DNA of 64,000 bases, taken from Astropecten irregularis. Its lineage: Eukaryota > Echinodermata > Asteroidea > Paxillosida > Astropectinidae. The position numbers and the translations under genes were made by a program. This document shows, piece after piece, positions 14,101-27,900 of the stretch. The number at the start of each line of letters is the position of its first letter. The stretch's first letter is position 1. The stretch covers positions 6,448,001 to 6,512,000 of the forward strand of contig OZ020249.1 in the NCBI GenBank assembly GCA_963971285.1, read 5' to 3'. The notes under the pieces are model-generated. The model saw only the letters and a list, made by a program, of their open reading frames with translations, had not been told where the DNA came from and did not search any database.

Positions 14101-16830
14101 GGCCATAAATATGACTTTGGAATTTGGCACAGCCCATATTTTCCTGTAGAGAACATCTGGGGCTACATTTCGTGCAAGTTTCAGCTCGATTGCCACTGTA
14201 TTAAGGGAAAATTTCAAACTCTAGCAGATCAAAATGTCTCTCAGTCTTAGTGCAGTTTTTTGCCGCCTGCCCTGCTGTTTTGTCGCATAGCGTGTGGTGC
14301 TCTACTTGGATTTTCGGCCATGAAAATGACTTTGGAATTTGGCACAGCTCATTTTCTCCTGTAGGGAACATCTGCGGCTACATGTCTTGCAAGTTTCAGC
14401 ACGATTTTCTCAGTATTGAGGGAGAAATTTCAAACTCTACCAGAAAAAGGTGTCTCATAGTCTAAGTGCAGTTTTTATGGTGCCTGCTCTACTGCTTTCT
14501 CAAATAGCGTGTTGTGCTATACTTGGATTTTCGGCCATGAATATGACTTTGGAATTTGGCACAGCCCATATTTTCCTGTAGAGAACATCTGGGTTTACAT
14601 TTCGTGCAAGTTTCACCACGATTGCCTCAGTATTGAGGGAGAAATTTCAATCTCTAGCAGACAAAAGTGTCTCATAGTCTAATTGCAGTTTTAATGGCGG
14701 CTGCCCTGCTGTTTTGTCGCATAGCGTGTGGTGCAATACTTGGATTTTCGGCCATGAAAATGACTTTGGAATTTGGCACAGCTCTTATTCTCCTGTAGGG
14801 AACATATGCGGCTACATTTCGTGCAAGTTTCAGCACGATTGTGTCAGTATTGAGGGAGAAATTTCAAACCCTAGCAGAAACAAGTGTCTCATAGTCTAAG
14901 TACAGTTTTTATGGTGCCTGCTCTACTGCTTTTTCGCATATCGTGTGGTGCTATACTTGGATTTTCGGCCATGAACATGACTTTGGAATTTGGCAAGGCC
15001 CATACTATCCTATAGAGGACATCTGGGGCTACACTTCATGCAAGTTTCAGCTCGATTGCCACAGTATTGAGAGAGAAATTTCAAACTCTAGCATAAAAAA
15101 GTGTCTCTTAGTCTAAGAGCAGTTTTTTGGCCGCCTGCTCTGCCGTTTTGTCGAATAGCTTGTGGTACTATACTTGGATTTTCGGCCATGAAAATGACAT
15201 TGGAATTTGGCACAGCTCATACTATCCTGTAGAGAACATCTGGGGCTACATTTCGTGCAAGTTTCACCACGATTGCCTCAGTATTGAGGGAGAAATTTCA
15301 AACTCTAGCAGACAAAAGTGTCTCATTGTCTAATTGCAGTTTTAATGGCGGCTGCTCTGCTTTTTTCTCGCATGGCGTGTGGTGCTATACTTGGATTTTC
15401 GGCCATGAACATGACATTGGAATTCGGCACAGCTCATACTATCCTGTAGAGAACATATGGGGCTACATTTCGTGCAAGTTTCATTTCGATAGCCTCAGTA
15501 TTGAGGGAGAAATTTCAATCTCTAGCAGAAAAAAGTGTCTCATAGTCTTAAGTGCAGTTTTTATGGTGCCTGCTCTACTGCTTTCTCAAATAGCGTGTTG
15601 TGCTATACTTGGATTTTCGGCCATAAATATGACTTTGGAATTTGGCACAGCCCATATTTTCCTGTAGAGAACATCAAGGGCTACATTTCGTGCAAGTTTC
15701 AGCTCGATTGCCACTGTATTGAGGGAGAAATTTCAAACTCTAGCAGATCAAAATGTCTCTCAGTCTAATAGTGCAGTTTTTTGCCGCCTGCCCTGCTGTT
15801 TTGTCGCATAGCGTGTGGTGCTATACTTGGATTTTCGGCCATGAACATGACTTTGGAATTTGGCACAGCCCATACTATTCTGTAGAGAACATCTGGGGCT
15901 ACATTTCGTGCAAGTTTCACCACGATTGCCTCAGTATTGAGGGAGAAATTTCAAACTCTAGCAGACAAAAGTGTCTCATAGTCTAAGTGCAGTTTTAATG
16001 GCGGCTGCTCTGCTTTTTTCTCGCATGGCGTGTGGTGCTATACTTGGATTTTCGGCCATGAATATGACATTGGAATTTGGCACAGCTCTTACTATCCTGT
16101 AGAGAACATCTGGGGCTACATTTCGTGCAAGTTTCATTTCGATAGCCTCAGTATTGAGGGAGAAATTTCAATCTCTAGCCTAAAAATAAATTGTCTGATA
16201 GTCTAAGTGTAGTTTTATGGTGCCTGCTCTACTGCTTTCTCAAATAGCGTGTTGTGCTATACTTGGATTTTCGGCCATGAACATGACTTTGGAATTTGGC
16301 ACAGCCCATATTTTCCTGTAGAGAACATCTGGGGCTACACTTCATGCAAGTTTCAGCTCGATTGCCACAGTATTGAGAGAGAAATTTCAAACTCTAGCAG
16401 AAAAAAGTGTCTCTTAGTCTAAGAGCAGTTTTGTGGCCGCCTGCTCTGCCGTTTTGTCGAATAGCGTGTGGTTCTATACTTGGATTTTCGGCCATGAACA
16501 TGACATTGGAATTTGGCACAGCTCATACTATCCTGTAGAGAACATCTGGGGCTACATTTCGTGCAAGTTTCAGCTCAATTGCCTCGGTATTGAGGGAGAA
16601 ATTTTAAACTCTAGCAGAAAAAAATGTCACATAGTCTAAGTGCAGTTTTTATGGTGCCTGCTCTACTGCTTTCTCAAATAGCGTGTTGTGCTATACTTGG
16701 ATTTTCGGCCATGAATATGACTTTGGAATTTGGCAAAGCCCATATTTTCCTGTAGAGAACATCTGGGGCTACATTTCGTGCAAGTTTCACCACGATTGCC
16801 TCAGTATTGAGGGAGAAATTTCAATCTCTA
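11180..16830. repeat. 14-monomer tandem higher-order repeat (unit 3040 bp)
   Basis: The interval from about 11180 to 13790 is repeated at about 14220 to 16830, with a constant offset of 3040 bp (14 x 217 plus 2). Shared rare marks are AGCAGAAACAAG (about 11833 and 14873), the one-base insertion CATAGTCTTAAGTG (about 12501 and 15541), and GAACATCAAGGG (about 12628 and 15668). The one-base insertion removes the usual stop and produces the 127-codon open frames at 12244 and 15284. Copy differences include GACCATGAAC near 12361 against GGCCATGAAC near 15401. Confidence 0.82.
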
Positions 16831-19800
16831 GCCTAAAAATAATTGTCTGATAATCTAAGTGTAGTTTTTATGGTGTCTGCTCTACTGCTTTCTCAAATAG
16901 CGTGTTGTGATATACTTGGATTTTCGGCCATGAACATGACTTTGGAATTTAGCACAGCCCATATTTTCCTGTAGAGAACATCTGGGGCTACATTTCGTGC
17001 AAGTTTCAGCTCGATTGCCACTGTATTGAGGGAGAAATTTCAAACTCTAGCAGATCAAAATGTCTCTCAGTCTTAGTGCAGTATTTTTGCCGCCTGCCCT
17101 GCTGTTTTGTCGCATAGCGTGTGGTGCTCTACTTGGATTTTCGGCCATGAAAATGACTTTGGAATTTGGCACAGCTCATTTTCTCCTGTAGGGAACATCT
17201 GCGGCTACATTTCGTGCAAGTTTCAGCACGATTGTCTCAGTATTGAGGGAGAAATTTCAAACTCTACCAGAAAAAGGTGTCTCATAGTCTAAGTGCAGTT
17301 TTTATGGTGCCTGCTCTGCTGCTTTCTCAAATAGCGTGTTGTGCTATACTTGGATTTTCGGCCATGAACATGACTTTGGAATTTGGCAAGGCCCATACTA
17401 TCCTATAGAGGACATCTGGGGCTACACTTCATGCAAGTTTCACCACGATTGCCACAGTATTGAGAGAGAAATTTCAAACTCTAGCAGACAAAAGTGTCTC
17501 ATTGTCTAATTGCAGTTTTAATGGCGGCTGCTCTGCTTTTTTCTCGCATGGCGTGTGGTGCTATACTTGGATTTTCGGCCATGAACATGACATTGGAATT
17601 CGGCACAGCTCATACTATCCTGTAGAGAACATATGGGGCTACATTTCGTGCAAGTTTCATTTCGATAGCCTCAGTATTGAGGGAGAAATTTCAATCTCTA
17701 GCAGAAAAAAGTGTCTCATAGTCTAAGTGCAGTTTTTATGGTGCCTGCTCTACTGCTTTCTCAAATAGCGTGTTGTGCTATACTTGGATTTTCGGCCATA
17801 AATATGACTTTGGAATTTGGCACAGCCCATATTTTCCTGTAGAGAACATCTGGGGCTACATTTCGTGCAAGTTTCAGCTCGATTGCCACTGTATTGAGGG
17901 AGAAATTTCAAACTCTAGCAGATCAAAATGTCTCTCAGTCTAATAGTGCAGTTTTTTGCCGCCTGCCCTGCTGTTTTGTCGCATAGCGTGTGGTGCTATA
18001 CTTGGATTTTCGGCCATGAACATGACTTTGGAATTTGGCACAGCCCATACTATTCTGTAGAGAACATCTGGGGCTACATTTCGTGCAAGTTTCACCACGA
18101 TTGCCTCAGTATTGAGGGAGAAATGTCAAACTCTAGCAGACAAAAGTGTCTCGTAGTCTAAGTGCAGTTTTAATGGCGGCTGCTCTGCTTTTTTCTCGCA
18201 TGGCGTGTGGTGCTATACTTGGATTTTCGGCCATGAATATGACATTGGAATTTGGCACAGCTCTTACTATCCTGTAGAGAACATCTGGGGCTACATTTCG
18301 TGCAAGTTTCATTTCGATAGCCTCAGTATTGAGGGAGAAATTTCAATCTCTAGCCTAAAAATAAATTGTCTGATAGTCTAAGTGTAGTTTTATGGTGCCT
18401 GCTCTACTGCTTTCTCAAATAGCGTGTTGTGCTATACTTGGATTTTCGGCCATGAACATGACTTTGGAATTTGGCACAGCCCATATTTTCCTGTAGAGAA
18501 CATCTGGGGCTACACTTCATGCAAGTTTCAGCTCGATTGCCACAGTATTGAGAGAGAAATTTCAAACTCTAGCAGAAAAAAGTGTCTCTTAGTCTAAGAG
18601 CAGTTTTTTGGCCGCCTGCTCTGCCGTTTTGTCGAATAGCGTGTGGTTCTATACTTGGATTTTCGGCCATGAACATGACATTGGAATTCGGCACAGCTCA
18701 TACTATCCTGTAGAGAACATCTGGGGCTACATTTCGTGCAAGTTTCAGCTCAATTGCCTCGGTATTGAGGGAGAAATTTTAAACTCTAGCAGAAAAAAAT
18801 GTCACATAGTCTAAGTGCAGTTTTTATGGTGCCTGCTCTACTGCTTTCTCAAATAGCGTGTTGTGCTATACTTGGATTTTCGGCCATGAATATGACTTTG
18901 GAATTTGGCAAAGCCAATATTTTCCTGTAGAGAACATCTGGGGCTACATTTCGTGCAAGTTTCACCACGATTGCCTCAGTATTGAGGGAGAAATTTCAAT
19001 CTCTAGCAGACAAAAGTGTCTCATAGTCTAATTGCAGTTTTAATCGCGGCTGCTCTGCTTTTTTCTCGCATAGCGTGTGGTGCTATACTTGGATTTTCGG
19101 CCATGAACATGACATTGGAATTCGGCACAGCTCATACTATCCTGTAGAGAACATCTGCGGCTACATTTCGTGCAAGTTTCAGCACGATTGTCTCAGTATT
19201 GAGGGAGAAATTTCAAACTCTAGCAGAAAAAGGTGTCTCATAGTCTAAGTGCAGTTTTTATGGTGCCTGCTCTACTGCTTTCTCAAATAGCGTGTTGTGC
19301 TATACTTGGATTTTCGGCCATGAATATGACTTTGGAATTTGGCACAGCCCATATTTTCCTGTAGAGAACATCTGGGTTTACATTTCGTGCAAGTTTCACC
19401 ACGATTGCCTCAGTATTGAGGGAGAAATTTCAATCTCTAGCAGACAAAAGTGTCTCATAGTCTAATTGCAGTTTTAATGGCGGCTGCCCTGCTGTTTTGT
19501 CGCATAGCGTGTGGTGCAATACTTGGATTTTCGGCCATGAAAATGACTTTGGAATTTGGCACAGCTCTTATTCTCCTGTAGGGAACATATGCGGCTACAT
19601 TTCGTGCAAGTTTCAGCACGATTGTGTCAGTATTGAGGGAGAAATTTCAAACCCTAGCAGAAAAAAGTGTCTCATAGTCTAAGTACAGTTTTTATGGTGC
19701 CTGCTCTACTGCTTTTTCGCATATCGTGTGGTGCTATACTTGGATTTTCGGCCATGAACATGACTTTGGAATTTGGCAAGGCCCATACTATCCTATAGAG

Positions 19801-20895
19801 GACATCTGGGGCTACACTTCATGCAAGTTTCAGCTCGATTGCCACAGTATTGAGAGAGAAATTTCAAACTCTAGCATAAAAAAGTGTCTCTTAGTCTAAG
19901 AGCAGTTTTTTGGCCGCCTGCTCTGCCGTTTTGTCGAATAGCTTATGGTACTATACTTGGATTTTCGGCCATGAAAATGACATTGGAATTTGGCACAGCT
20001 CATACTATCCTGTAGAGAACATCTGGGGCTACATTTCGTGCAAGTTTCACCACGATTGCCTCAGTATTGAGGGAGAAATTTCAAACTCTAGCAGACAAAA
20101 GTGTCTCATTGTCTAATTGCAGTTTTAATGGCGGCTGCTCTGCTTTTTTCTCGCATGGCGTGTGGTGCTATACTTGGATTTTCGGCCATGAACATGACAT
20201 TGGAATTCGGCACAGCTCATACTATCCTGTAGAGAACATATGGGGCTACATTTCGTGCAAGTTTCATTTCGATAGCCTCAGTATTGAGGGAGAAATTTCA
20301 ATCTCTAGCAGAAAAAAGTGTCTCATAGTCTAAGTGCAGTTTTTATGGTGCCTGCTCTACTGCTTTCTCAAATAGCGTGTTGTGCTATACTTGGATTTTC
20401 GGCCATAAATATGACTTTGGAATTTGGCACAGCCCATATTTTCCTGTAGAGAACATCTGGGGCTACTTTTCGTGCAAGTTTCAGCTCGATTGCCACTGTA
20501 TTGAGGGAGAAATTTCAAACTCTAGCAGATCAAAATGTCTCTCAGTCTAATAGTGCAGTTTTTTGCCGCCTGCCCTGCTGTTTTGTCGCATAGCGTGTGG
20601 TGCTCTACTTGGATTTTCGGCCATGAAAATGACTTTGGAATTTGGCACAGCTCATTTTCTCCTGTAGGGAACATCTGCGGCTACATTTCGTGCAAGTTTC
20701 AGCACGATTGTCTCAGTATTGAGGGAGAAATTTCAAACTCTAGCAGAAAAAGGTGTCTCATAGTCTAAGTGCAGTTTTTATGGTGCCTGCTCTACTGCTT
20801 TCTCAAATAGCGTGTTGTGCTATACTTGGATTTTCGGCCATGAATATGACTTTGGAATTTGGCACAGCCCATATTTTCCTGTAGAGAACATCTGG
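15990..20895. repeat. ~4.9-kb block of array A, copy 2 of a dispersed duplication
   Basis: Second copy of the block at 2085-6990, in the same orientation. It carries the same order of monomer subtypes across about 22 units. The left end falls inside the 14-monomer tandem block (11180-16830). Beyond 20895 the sequence instead follows the order seen after about 12640. The two copies are separated by about 9 kb of other array A sequence, so simple adjacent tandem doubling does not explain them unless later exchange split the copies. Confidence 0.85.
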
Positions 20896-20896
20896 G

Positions 20897-23887
20897 GCTA
20901 CATTTCGTGCAAGTTTCAGCTCGATTGCCACTGTATTGAGGGAGAAATTTCAAACTCTAGCAGATCAAAATGTCTCTCAGTCTAATAGTGCAGTTTTTTG
21001 CCGCCTGCCCTGCTGTTTTGTCGCATAGCGTGTGGTGCTATACTTGGATTTTCGGCCATGAACATGACTTTGGAATTTGGCACAGCCCATACTATTCTGT
21101 AGAGAACATCTGGGGCTACATTTCGTGCAAGTTTCACCACGATTGCCTCAGTATTGAGGGAGAAATTTCAAACTCTAGCAGACAAAAGTGTCTCATAGTC
21201 TAAGTGCAGTTTTAATGGCGGCTGCTCTGCTTTTTTCTCGCATGGCGTGTGGTGCTATACTCGGATTTTCGGCCATGAATATGACATTGGAATTTGGCAC
21301 AGCTCTTACTATCCTGTAGAGAACATCTGGGGCTACATTTCGTGCAAGTTTCATTTCGATAGCCTCAGTATTGAGGGAGAAATTTCAATCTCTAGCCTAA
21401 AAATAAATTGTCTGATAGTCTAAGTGTAGTTTTATGGTGCCTGCTCTACTGCTTTCTCAAATAGCGTGTTGTGCTATACTTGGATTTTCGGCCATGAACA
21501 TGACTTTGGAATTTGGCACAGCCCATATTTTCCTGTAGAGAACATCTGGGGCTACACTTCATGCAAGTTTCAGCTCGATTGCCACAGTATTGAGAGAGAA
21601 ATTTCAAACTCTAGCAGAAAAAAGTGTCTCTTAGTCTAAGAGCAGTTTTTTGGCCGCCTGCTCTGCCGTTTTGTCGAATAGCGTGTGGTTCTATACTTGG
21701 ATCTTCGGCCATGAACATGACATTGGAATTTGGCACAGCTCATACTATCCTGTAGAGAACATCTCGGGCTACATTTCGTGCAAGTTTCAGCTCAATTGCC
21801 TCGGTATTGAGGGAGAAATTTTAAACTCTAGCAGAAAAAAATGTCACATAGTCTAAGTGCAGTTTTTATGATGCCTGCTCTACTGCTTTCTCAAATAGCG
21901 TGTTGTGCTATACTTGGATTTTCGGCCATGAATATGACTTTGGAATTTGGCAAAGCCCATATTTTCCTGTAGAGAACATCTGGGGCTACATTTCGTGCAA
22001 GTTTCACCACGATTGCCTCAGTATTGAGGGAGAAATTTCAATCTCTAGCAGACAAAAGTGTCTCATAGTCTAATTGCAGTTTTAATGGCGGCTGCTCTGC
22101 TTTTTTCTCGCATGGCGTGTGGTGCTATACTTGGATTTTCGGCCATGAACATGACATTGGAATTCGGCACAGCTCATACTATCCTGTAGAGAACATATGG
22201 GGCTACATTTCGTGCAAGTTTCATTTCGATAGCCTCAGTATTGAGGGAGAAATTTCAATCTCTAGCAGAAAAAAGTGTCTCATAGTCTAAGTGCAGTTTT
22301 TATGGTGCCTGCTCTACTGCTTTCTCAAATAGCGTGTTGTGCTATACTTGGATTTTCGGCCATAAATATGACTTTGGAATTTGGCACAGCCCATATTTTC
22401 CTGTAGAGAACATCTGGGGCTACATTTCGTGCAAGTTTTAGCTCGATTGCCACTGTATTAAGGGAAAATTTCAAACTCTAGCAGATCAAAATGTCTCTCA
22501 GTCTTAGTGCAGTTTTTTGCCGCCTGCCCTGCTGTTTTGTCGCATAGCGTGTGGTGCTCTACTTGGATTTTCGGCCATGAAAATGACTTTGGAATTTGGC
22601 ACAGCTCATTTTCTCCTGTAGGGAACATCTGCGGCTACATGTCTTGCAAGTTTCAGCACGATTTTCTCAGTATTGAGGGAGAAATTTCAAACTCTACCAG
22701 AAAAAGGTGTCTCATAGTCTAAGTGCAGTTTTTATGGTGCCTGCTCTACTGCTTTCTCAAATAGCGTGTTGTGCTATACTTGGATTTTCGGCCATGAATA
22801 TGACTTTGGAATTTGGCACAGCCCATATTTTCCTGTAGAGAACATCTGGGTTTACATTTCGTGCAAGTTTCACCACGATTGCCTCAGTATTGAGGGAGAA
22901 ATTTCAATCTCTAGCAGACAAAAGTGTCTCATAGTCTAATTGCAGTTTTAATGGCGGCTGCCCTGCTGTTTTGTCGCATAGCGTGTGGTGCAATACTTGG
23001 ATTTTCGGCCATGAAAATGACTTTGGAATTTGGCACAGCTCTTATTCTCCTGTAGGGAACATATGCGGCTACATTTCGTGCAAGTTTCAGCACGATTGTG
23101 TCAGTATTGAGGGAGAAATTTCAAACCCTAGCAGAAACAAGTGTCTCATAGTCTAAGTACAGTTTTTATGGTGCCTGCTCTACTGCTTTTTCGCATATCG
23201 TGTGGTGCTATACTTGGATTTTCGGCCATGAACATGACTTTGGAATTTGGCAAGGCCCATACTATCCTATAGAGGACATCTGGGGCTACACTTCATGCAA
23301 GTTTCAGCTCGATTGCCACAGTATTGAGAGAGAAATTTCAAACTCTAGCATAAAAAAGTGTCTCTTAGTCTAAGAGCAGTTTTTTGGCCGCCTGCTCTGC
23401 CGTTTTGTCGAATAGCTTGTGGTACTATACTTGGATTTTCGGCCATGAAAATGACATTGGAATTTGGCACAGCTCATACTATCCTGTAGAGAACATCTGG
23501 GGCTACATTTCGTGCAAGTTTCACCACGATTGCCTCAGTATTGAGGGAGAAATTTCAAACTCTAGCAGACAAAAGTGTCTCATTGTCTAATTGCAGTTTT
23601 AATGGCGGCTGCTCTGCTTTTTTCTCGCATGGCGTGTGGTGCTATACTTGGATTTTCGGCCATGAACATGACATTGGAATTCGGCACAGCTCATACTATC
23701 CTGTAGAGAACATATGGGGCTACATTTCGTGCAAGTTTCATTTCGATAGCCTCAGTATTGAGGGAGAAATTTCAATCTCTAGCAGAAAAAAGTGTCTCAT
23801 AGTCTTAAGTGCAGTTTTTATGGTGCCTGCTCTACTGCTTTCTCAAATAGCGTGTTGTGCTATACTTGGATTTTCGGCCATGAATAT
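20897..23887. repeat. 3.0-kb block of array A matching 12640-15630 (offset 8257 bp)
   Basis: From about 20897 the order and variants of monomers follow 12640-15630 with an offset of 8257 bp, through the ACATGTCTTGC variant (about 14380 and 22637) and the AGCAGAAACAAG variant (about 14873 and 23130). The match stops near 23887, where this copy reads CCATGAATATG and the other CCATAAATATG. A TACTCGGATTTT variant near 21259 is shared with about 10828 rather than 13002, so this block is itself a mosaic of at least two sources. Confidence 0.75.
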
Positions 23888-24966
23888 GACTTTGGAATTT
23901 GGCACAGCCCATATTTTCCTGTAGAGAACATCTGGGTTTACATTTCGTGCAAGTTTCACCACGATTGCCTCAGTATTGAGGGAGAAATTTCAATCTCTAG
24001 CAGACAAAAGTGTCTCATAGTCTAATTGCAGTTTTAATGGCGGCTGCCCTGCTGTTTTGTCGCATAGCGTGTGGTGCAATACTTGGATTTTCGGCCATGA
24101 AAATGACTTTGGAATTTGGCACAGCTCTTATTCTCCTGTAGGGAACATATGCGGCTACATTTCGTGCAAGTTTCAGCACGATTGTGTCAGTATTGAGGGA
24201 GAAATTTCAAACCCTAGCAGAAACAAGTGTCTCATAGTCTAAGTACAGTTTTTATGGTGCCTGCTCTACTGCTTTTTCGCATATCGTGTGGTGCTATACT
24301 TGGATTTTCGGCCATGAACATGACTTTGGAATTTGGCAAGGCCCATACTATCCTATAGAGGACATCTGGGGCTACACTTCATGCAAGTTTCAGCTCGATT
24401 GCCACAGTATTGAGAGAGAAATTTCAAACTCTAGCATAAAAAAGTGTCTCTTAGTCTAAGAGCAGTTTTTTGGCCGCCTGCTCTGCCGTTTTGTCGAATA
24501 GCTTGTGGTACTATACTTGGATTTTCGGCCATGAAAATGACATTGGAATTTGGCACAGCTCATACTATCCTGTAGAGAACATCTGGGGCTACATTTCGTG
24601 CAAGTTTCACCACGATTGCCTCAGTATTGAGGGAGAAATTTCAAACTCTAGCAGACAAAAGTGTCTCATTGTCTAATTGCAGTTTTAATGGCGGCTGCTC
24701 TGCTTTTTTCTCGCATGGCGTGTGGTGCTATACTTGGATTTTCGGCCATGAACATGACATTGGAATTCGGCACAGCTCATACTATCCTGTAGAGAACATA
24801 TGGGGCTACATTTCGTGCAAGTTTCATTTCGATAGCCTCAGTATTGAGGGAGAAATTTCAATCTCTAGCAGAAAAAAGTGTCTCATAGTCTTAAGTGCAG
24901 TTTTTATGGTGCCTGCTCTACTGCTTTCTCAAATAGCGTGTTGTGCTATACTTGGATTTTCGGCCA
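22728..24966. repeat. 5-monomer tandem higher-order repeat (unit 1086 bp)
   Basis: The interval 22728-23880 recurs at 23814-24966 with an offset of 1086 bp (5 x 217 plus 1). Both copies carry the GGGTTTACATTTCG, AACATATGCGGC, AGCAGAAACAAG and CATAGTCTTAAG variants in the same order. The extra base of the offset is the added T of the last variant, which opens a 127-codon frame at 23541 and again at 24627. Confidence 0.8.
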
Positions 24967-27900
24967 TAAATATGACTTTGGAATTTGGCACAGCCCATAT
25001 TTTCCTGTAGAGAACATCAAGGGCTACATTTCGTGCAAGTTTCAGCTCGATTGCCACTGTATTGAGGGAGAAATTTCAAACTCTAGCAGATCAAAATGTC
25101 TCTCAGTCTAATAGTGCAGTTTTTTGCCGCCTGCCCTGCTGTTTTGTCGCATAGCGTGTGGTGCTATACTTGGATTTTCGGCCATGAACATGACATTAGA
25201 ATTTGGCACAGCTCATACTATCCTGTAGAGAACATCTGGGGCTACATTTCGTGCAAGTTTCAGCTCAATTGCCTCGGTATTGAGGGAGAAATTTTAAACT
25301 CTAGCAGAGAAAAATGTCACATAGTCTAAGTGCAGTTTTTATGGTGCCTGCTCTACTGCTTTCTCAAATAGCGTGTTGTGCTATACTTGGATTTTCGGCC
25401 ATGAATATGACTTTGGAATTTGGCAAAGCCCATATTTTCCTGTAGAGAACATCTGGGGCTACATTTCGTTGAAGTTTCACCACGATTGCCTCAGTATTGA
25501 GGGAGAAATTTCAATCTCTAGCAGACAAAAGTGTCTCATAGTCTAATTGCAGTTTTAATGGCGGCTGCTCTGCTTTTTTCTCGCATGGCGTGTGGTGCTA
25601 TACTTGGATTTTCGGCCATGAACATGACATTGGAATTCGGCACAGCTCATACTATCCTGTAGAGAACATATGGGGCTACATTTCGTGCAAGTTTCATTTC
25701 GATAGCCTCAGTATTGAGGGAGAAATTTCAATCTCTAGCAGAAAAAAGTGTCTCATAGTCTAAGTGCAGTTTTTATGGTGCCTGCTCTACTGCTTTCTCA
25801 AATAGCGTGTTGTGCTATACTTGGATTTTCGGCCATAAATATGACTTTGGAATTTGGCACAGCCCATATTTTCCTGTAGAGAACATCTGGGGCTACATTT
25901 CGTGCAAGTTTCAGCTCGATTGCCACTGTATTAAGGGAAAATTTCAAACTCTAGCAGATCAAAATGTCTCTCAGTCTAATAGTGCAGTTTTTTGCCGCCT
26001 GCCCTGCTGTTTTGTCGCATAGCGTGTGGTGCTATACTTGGATTTTCAGCCATGAACATGACTTTGGAATTTGGCACAGCCCATACTATTCTGTAGAGAA
26101 CATCTGGGGCTACATGTCTTGCAAGTTTCAGCTCAATTGCCTCGGTATTGAGGGAGAAATTTTAAACTCTAGCAGAAAAAAATGTCACATAGTCTAAGTG
26201 CAGTTTTTATGGTGCCTGCTCTACTGCTTTCTCAAATAGCGTGTTGTGCTATACTTGGATTTTCGGCCATGAATATGACTTTGGAATTTGGCAAAGCCCA
26301 TATTTTCCTGTAGAGAACATCTGGGGCTACATTTCGTGCAAGTTTCACCACGATTGCCTCAGTATTGAGGGAGAAATTCCAATCTCTAGCAGACAAAAGT
26401 GTCTCATAGTCTAATTGCAGTTTTAATGGCGGCTGCTCTGCTTTTTTCTCGCATGGCGTGTGGTGCTATACTTGGATTTTCGGCCATGAACATGACATTG
26501 GAATTCGGCACAGCTCATACTATCCTGTAGAGAACATATGGGGCTACATTTCGTGCAAGTTTCATTTCGATAGCCTCAGTATTGAGGGAGAAATTTCAAT
26601 CTCTAGCAGAAAAAAGTGTCTCATAGTCTAAGTGCAGTTTTTAAGGTGCCTGCTCTACTGCTTTCTCAAATAGCGTGTTGTGCTATACTTGGAATTTCGG
26701 CCATAAATATGACTTTGGAATTTGGCACAGCCCATGTTTTCCTGTAGAGAACATCTGGGGCTACATTTCGTGCAAGTTTCAGCTCGATTGCCACTGTATT
26801 GAGGGAGAAATTTCAAACTCTAGCAGATCAAAATGTCTCTCAGTCTAATAGTGCAGTTTTTTGCCGCCTGCCCTGCTGTTTTGTCGCATAGCGTGTGGTG
26901 CTATACTTGGATTTTCGGCCATGAACATGACTTTGGAATTTGGCACAGCCCATACTATTCTGTAGAGAACATCTGGGGCTACATTTCGTGCAAGTTTCAC
27001 CACGATTGCCTCAGTATTGAGGGAGAAATTTCAAACTCTAGCAGACAAAAGTGTCTCATAGTCTAAGTGCAGTTTTAATGGCGGCTGCTCTGCTTTTTTC
27101 TCGCATGGCGTGTGGTGCTATACTTGGATTTTCGGCCATGAATATGACATTGGAATTTGGCACAGCTCTTACTATCCTGTAGAGAACATCTGGGGCTACA
27201 TTTCGTGCAAGTTTCATTTCGATAGCCTCAGTATTGAGGGAGAAATTTCAATCTCTAGCCTAAAAATAAATTGTCTGATAGTCTAAGTGTAGTTTTATGG
27301 TGCCTGCTCTACTGCTTTCTCAAATAGCGTGTTGTGCTATACTTGGATTTTCGGCCATGAACATGACTTTGGAATTTGGCACAGCCCATATTTTCCTGTA
27401 GAGAACATCTGGGGCTACACTTCATGCAAGTTTCAGCTCGATTGCCACAGTATTGAGAGAGAAATTTCAAACTCTAGCAGAAAAAAGTGTCTCTTAGTCT
27501 AAGAGCAGTTTTTTGGCCACCTGCTCTGCCGTTTTGTCGAATAGCGTGTGGTTCTATACTTGGATTTTCGGCCATGAACATGACATTGGAATTTAGCACA
27601 GCTCATACTATCCTGTAGAGAACATCTGGGGCTACATTTCGTGCAAGTTTCAGCTCAATTGCCTCGGTATTGAGGGAGAAATTTTAAACTCTAGCAGAAA
27701 AAAATGTCACATAGTCTAAGTGCAGTTTTTATGGTGCCTGCTCTATTGCTTTCTCAAATAGCGTGTTGTGCTATACTTGGATTTTCGGCCATGAACATGA
27801 CATTGGAATTTGGCACAGCTCATACTATCCTGTAGAGAACATCTGGGGCTACATTTCGTGCAAGTTTCAGCTCAATTGCCTCGGTATTGAGGGAGAAATT

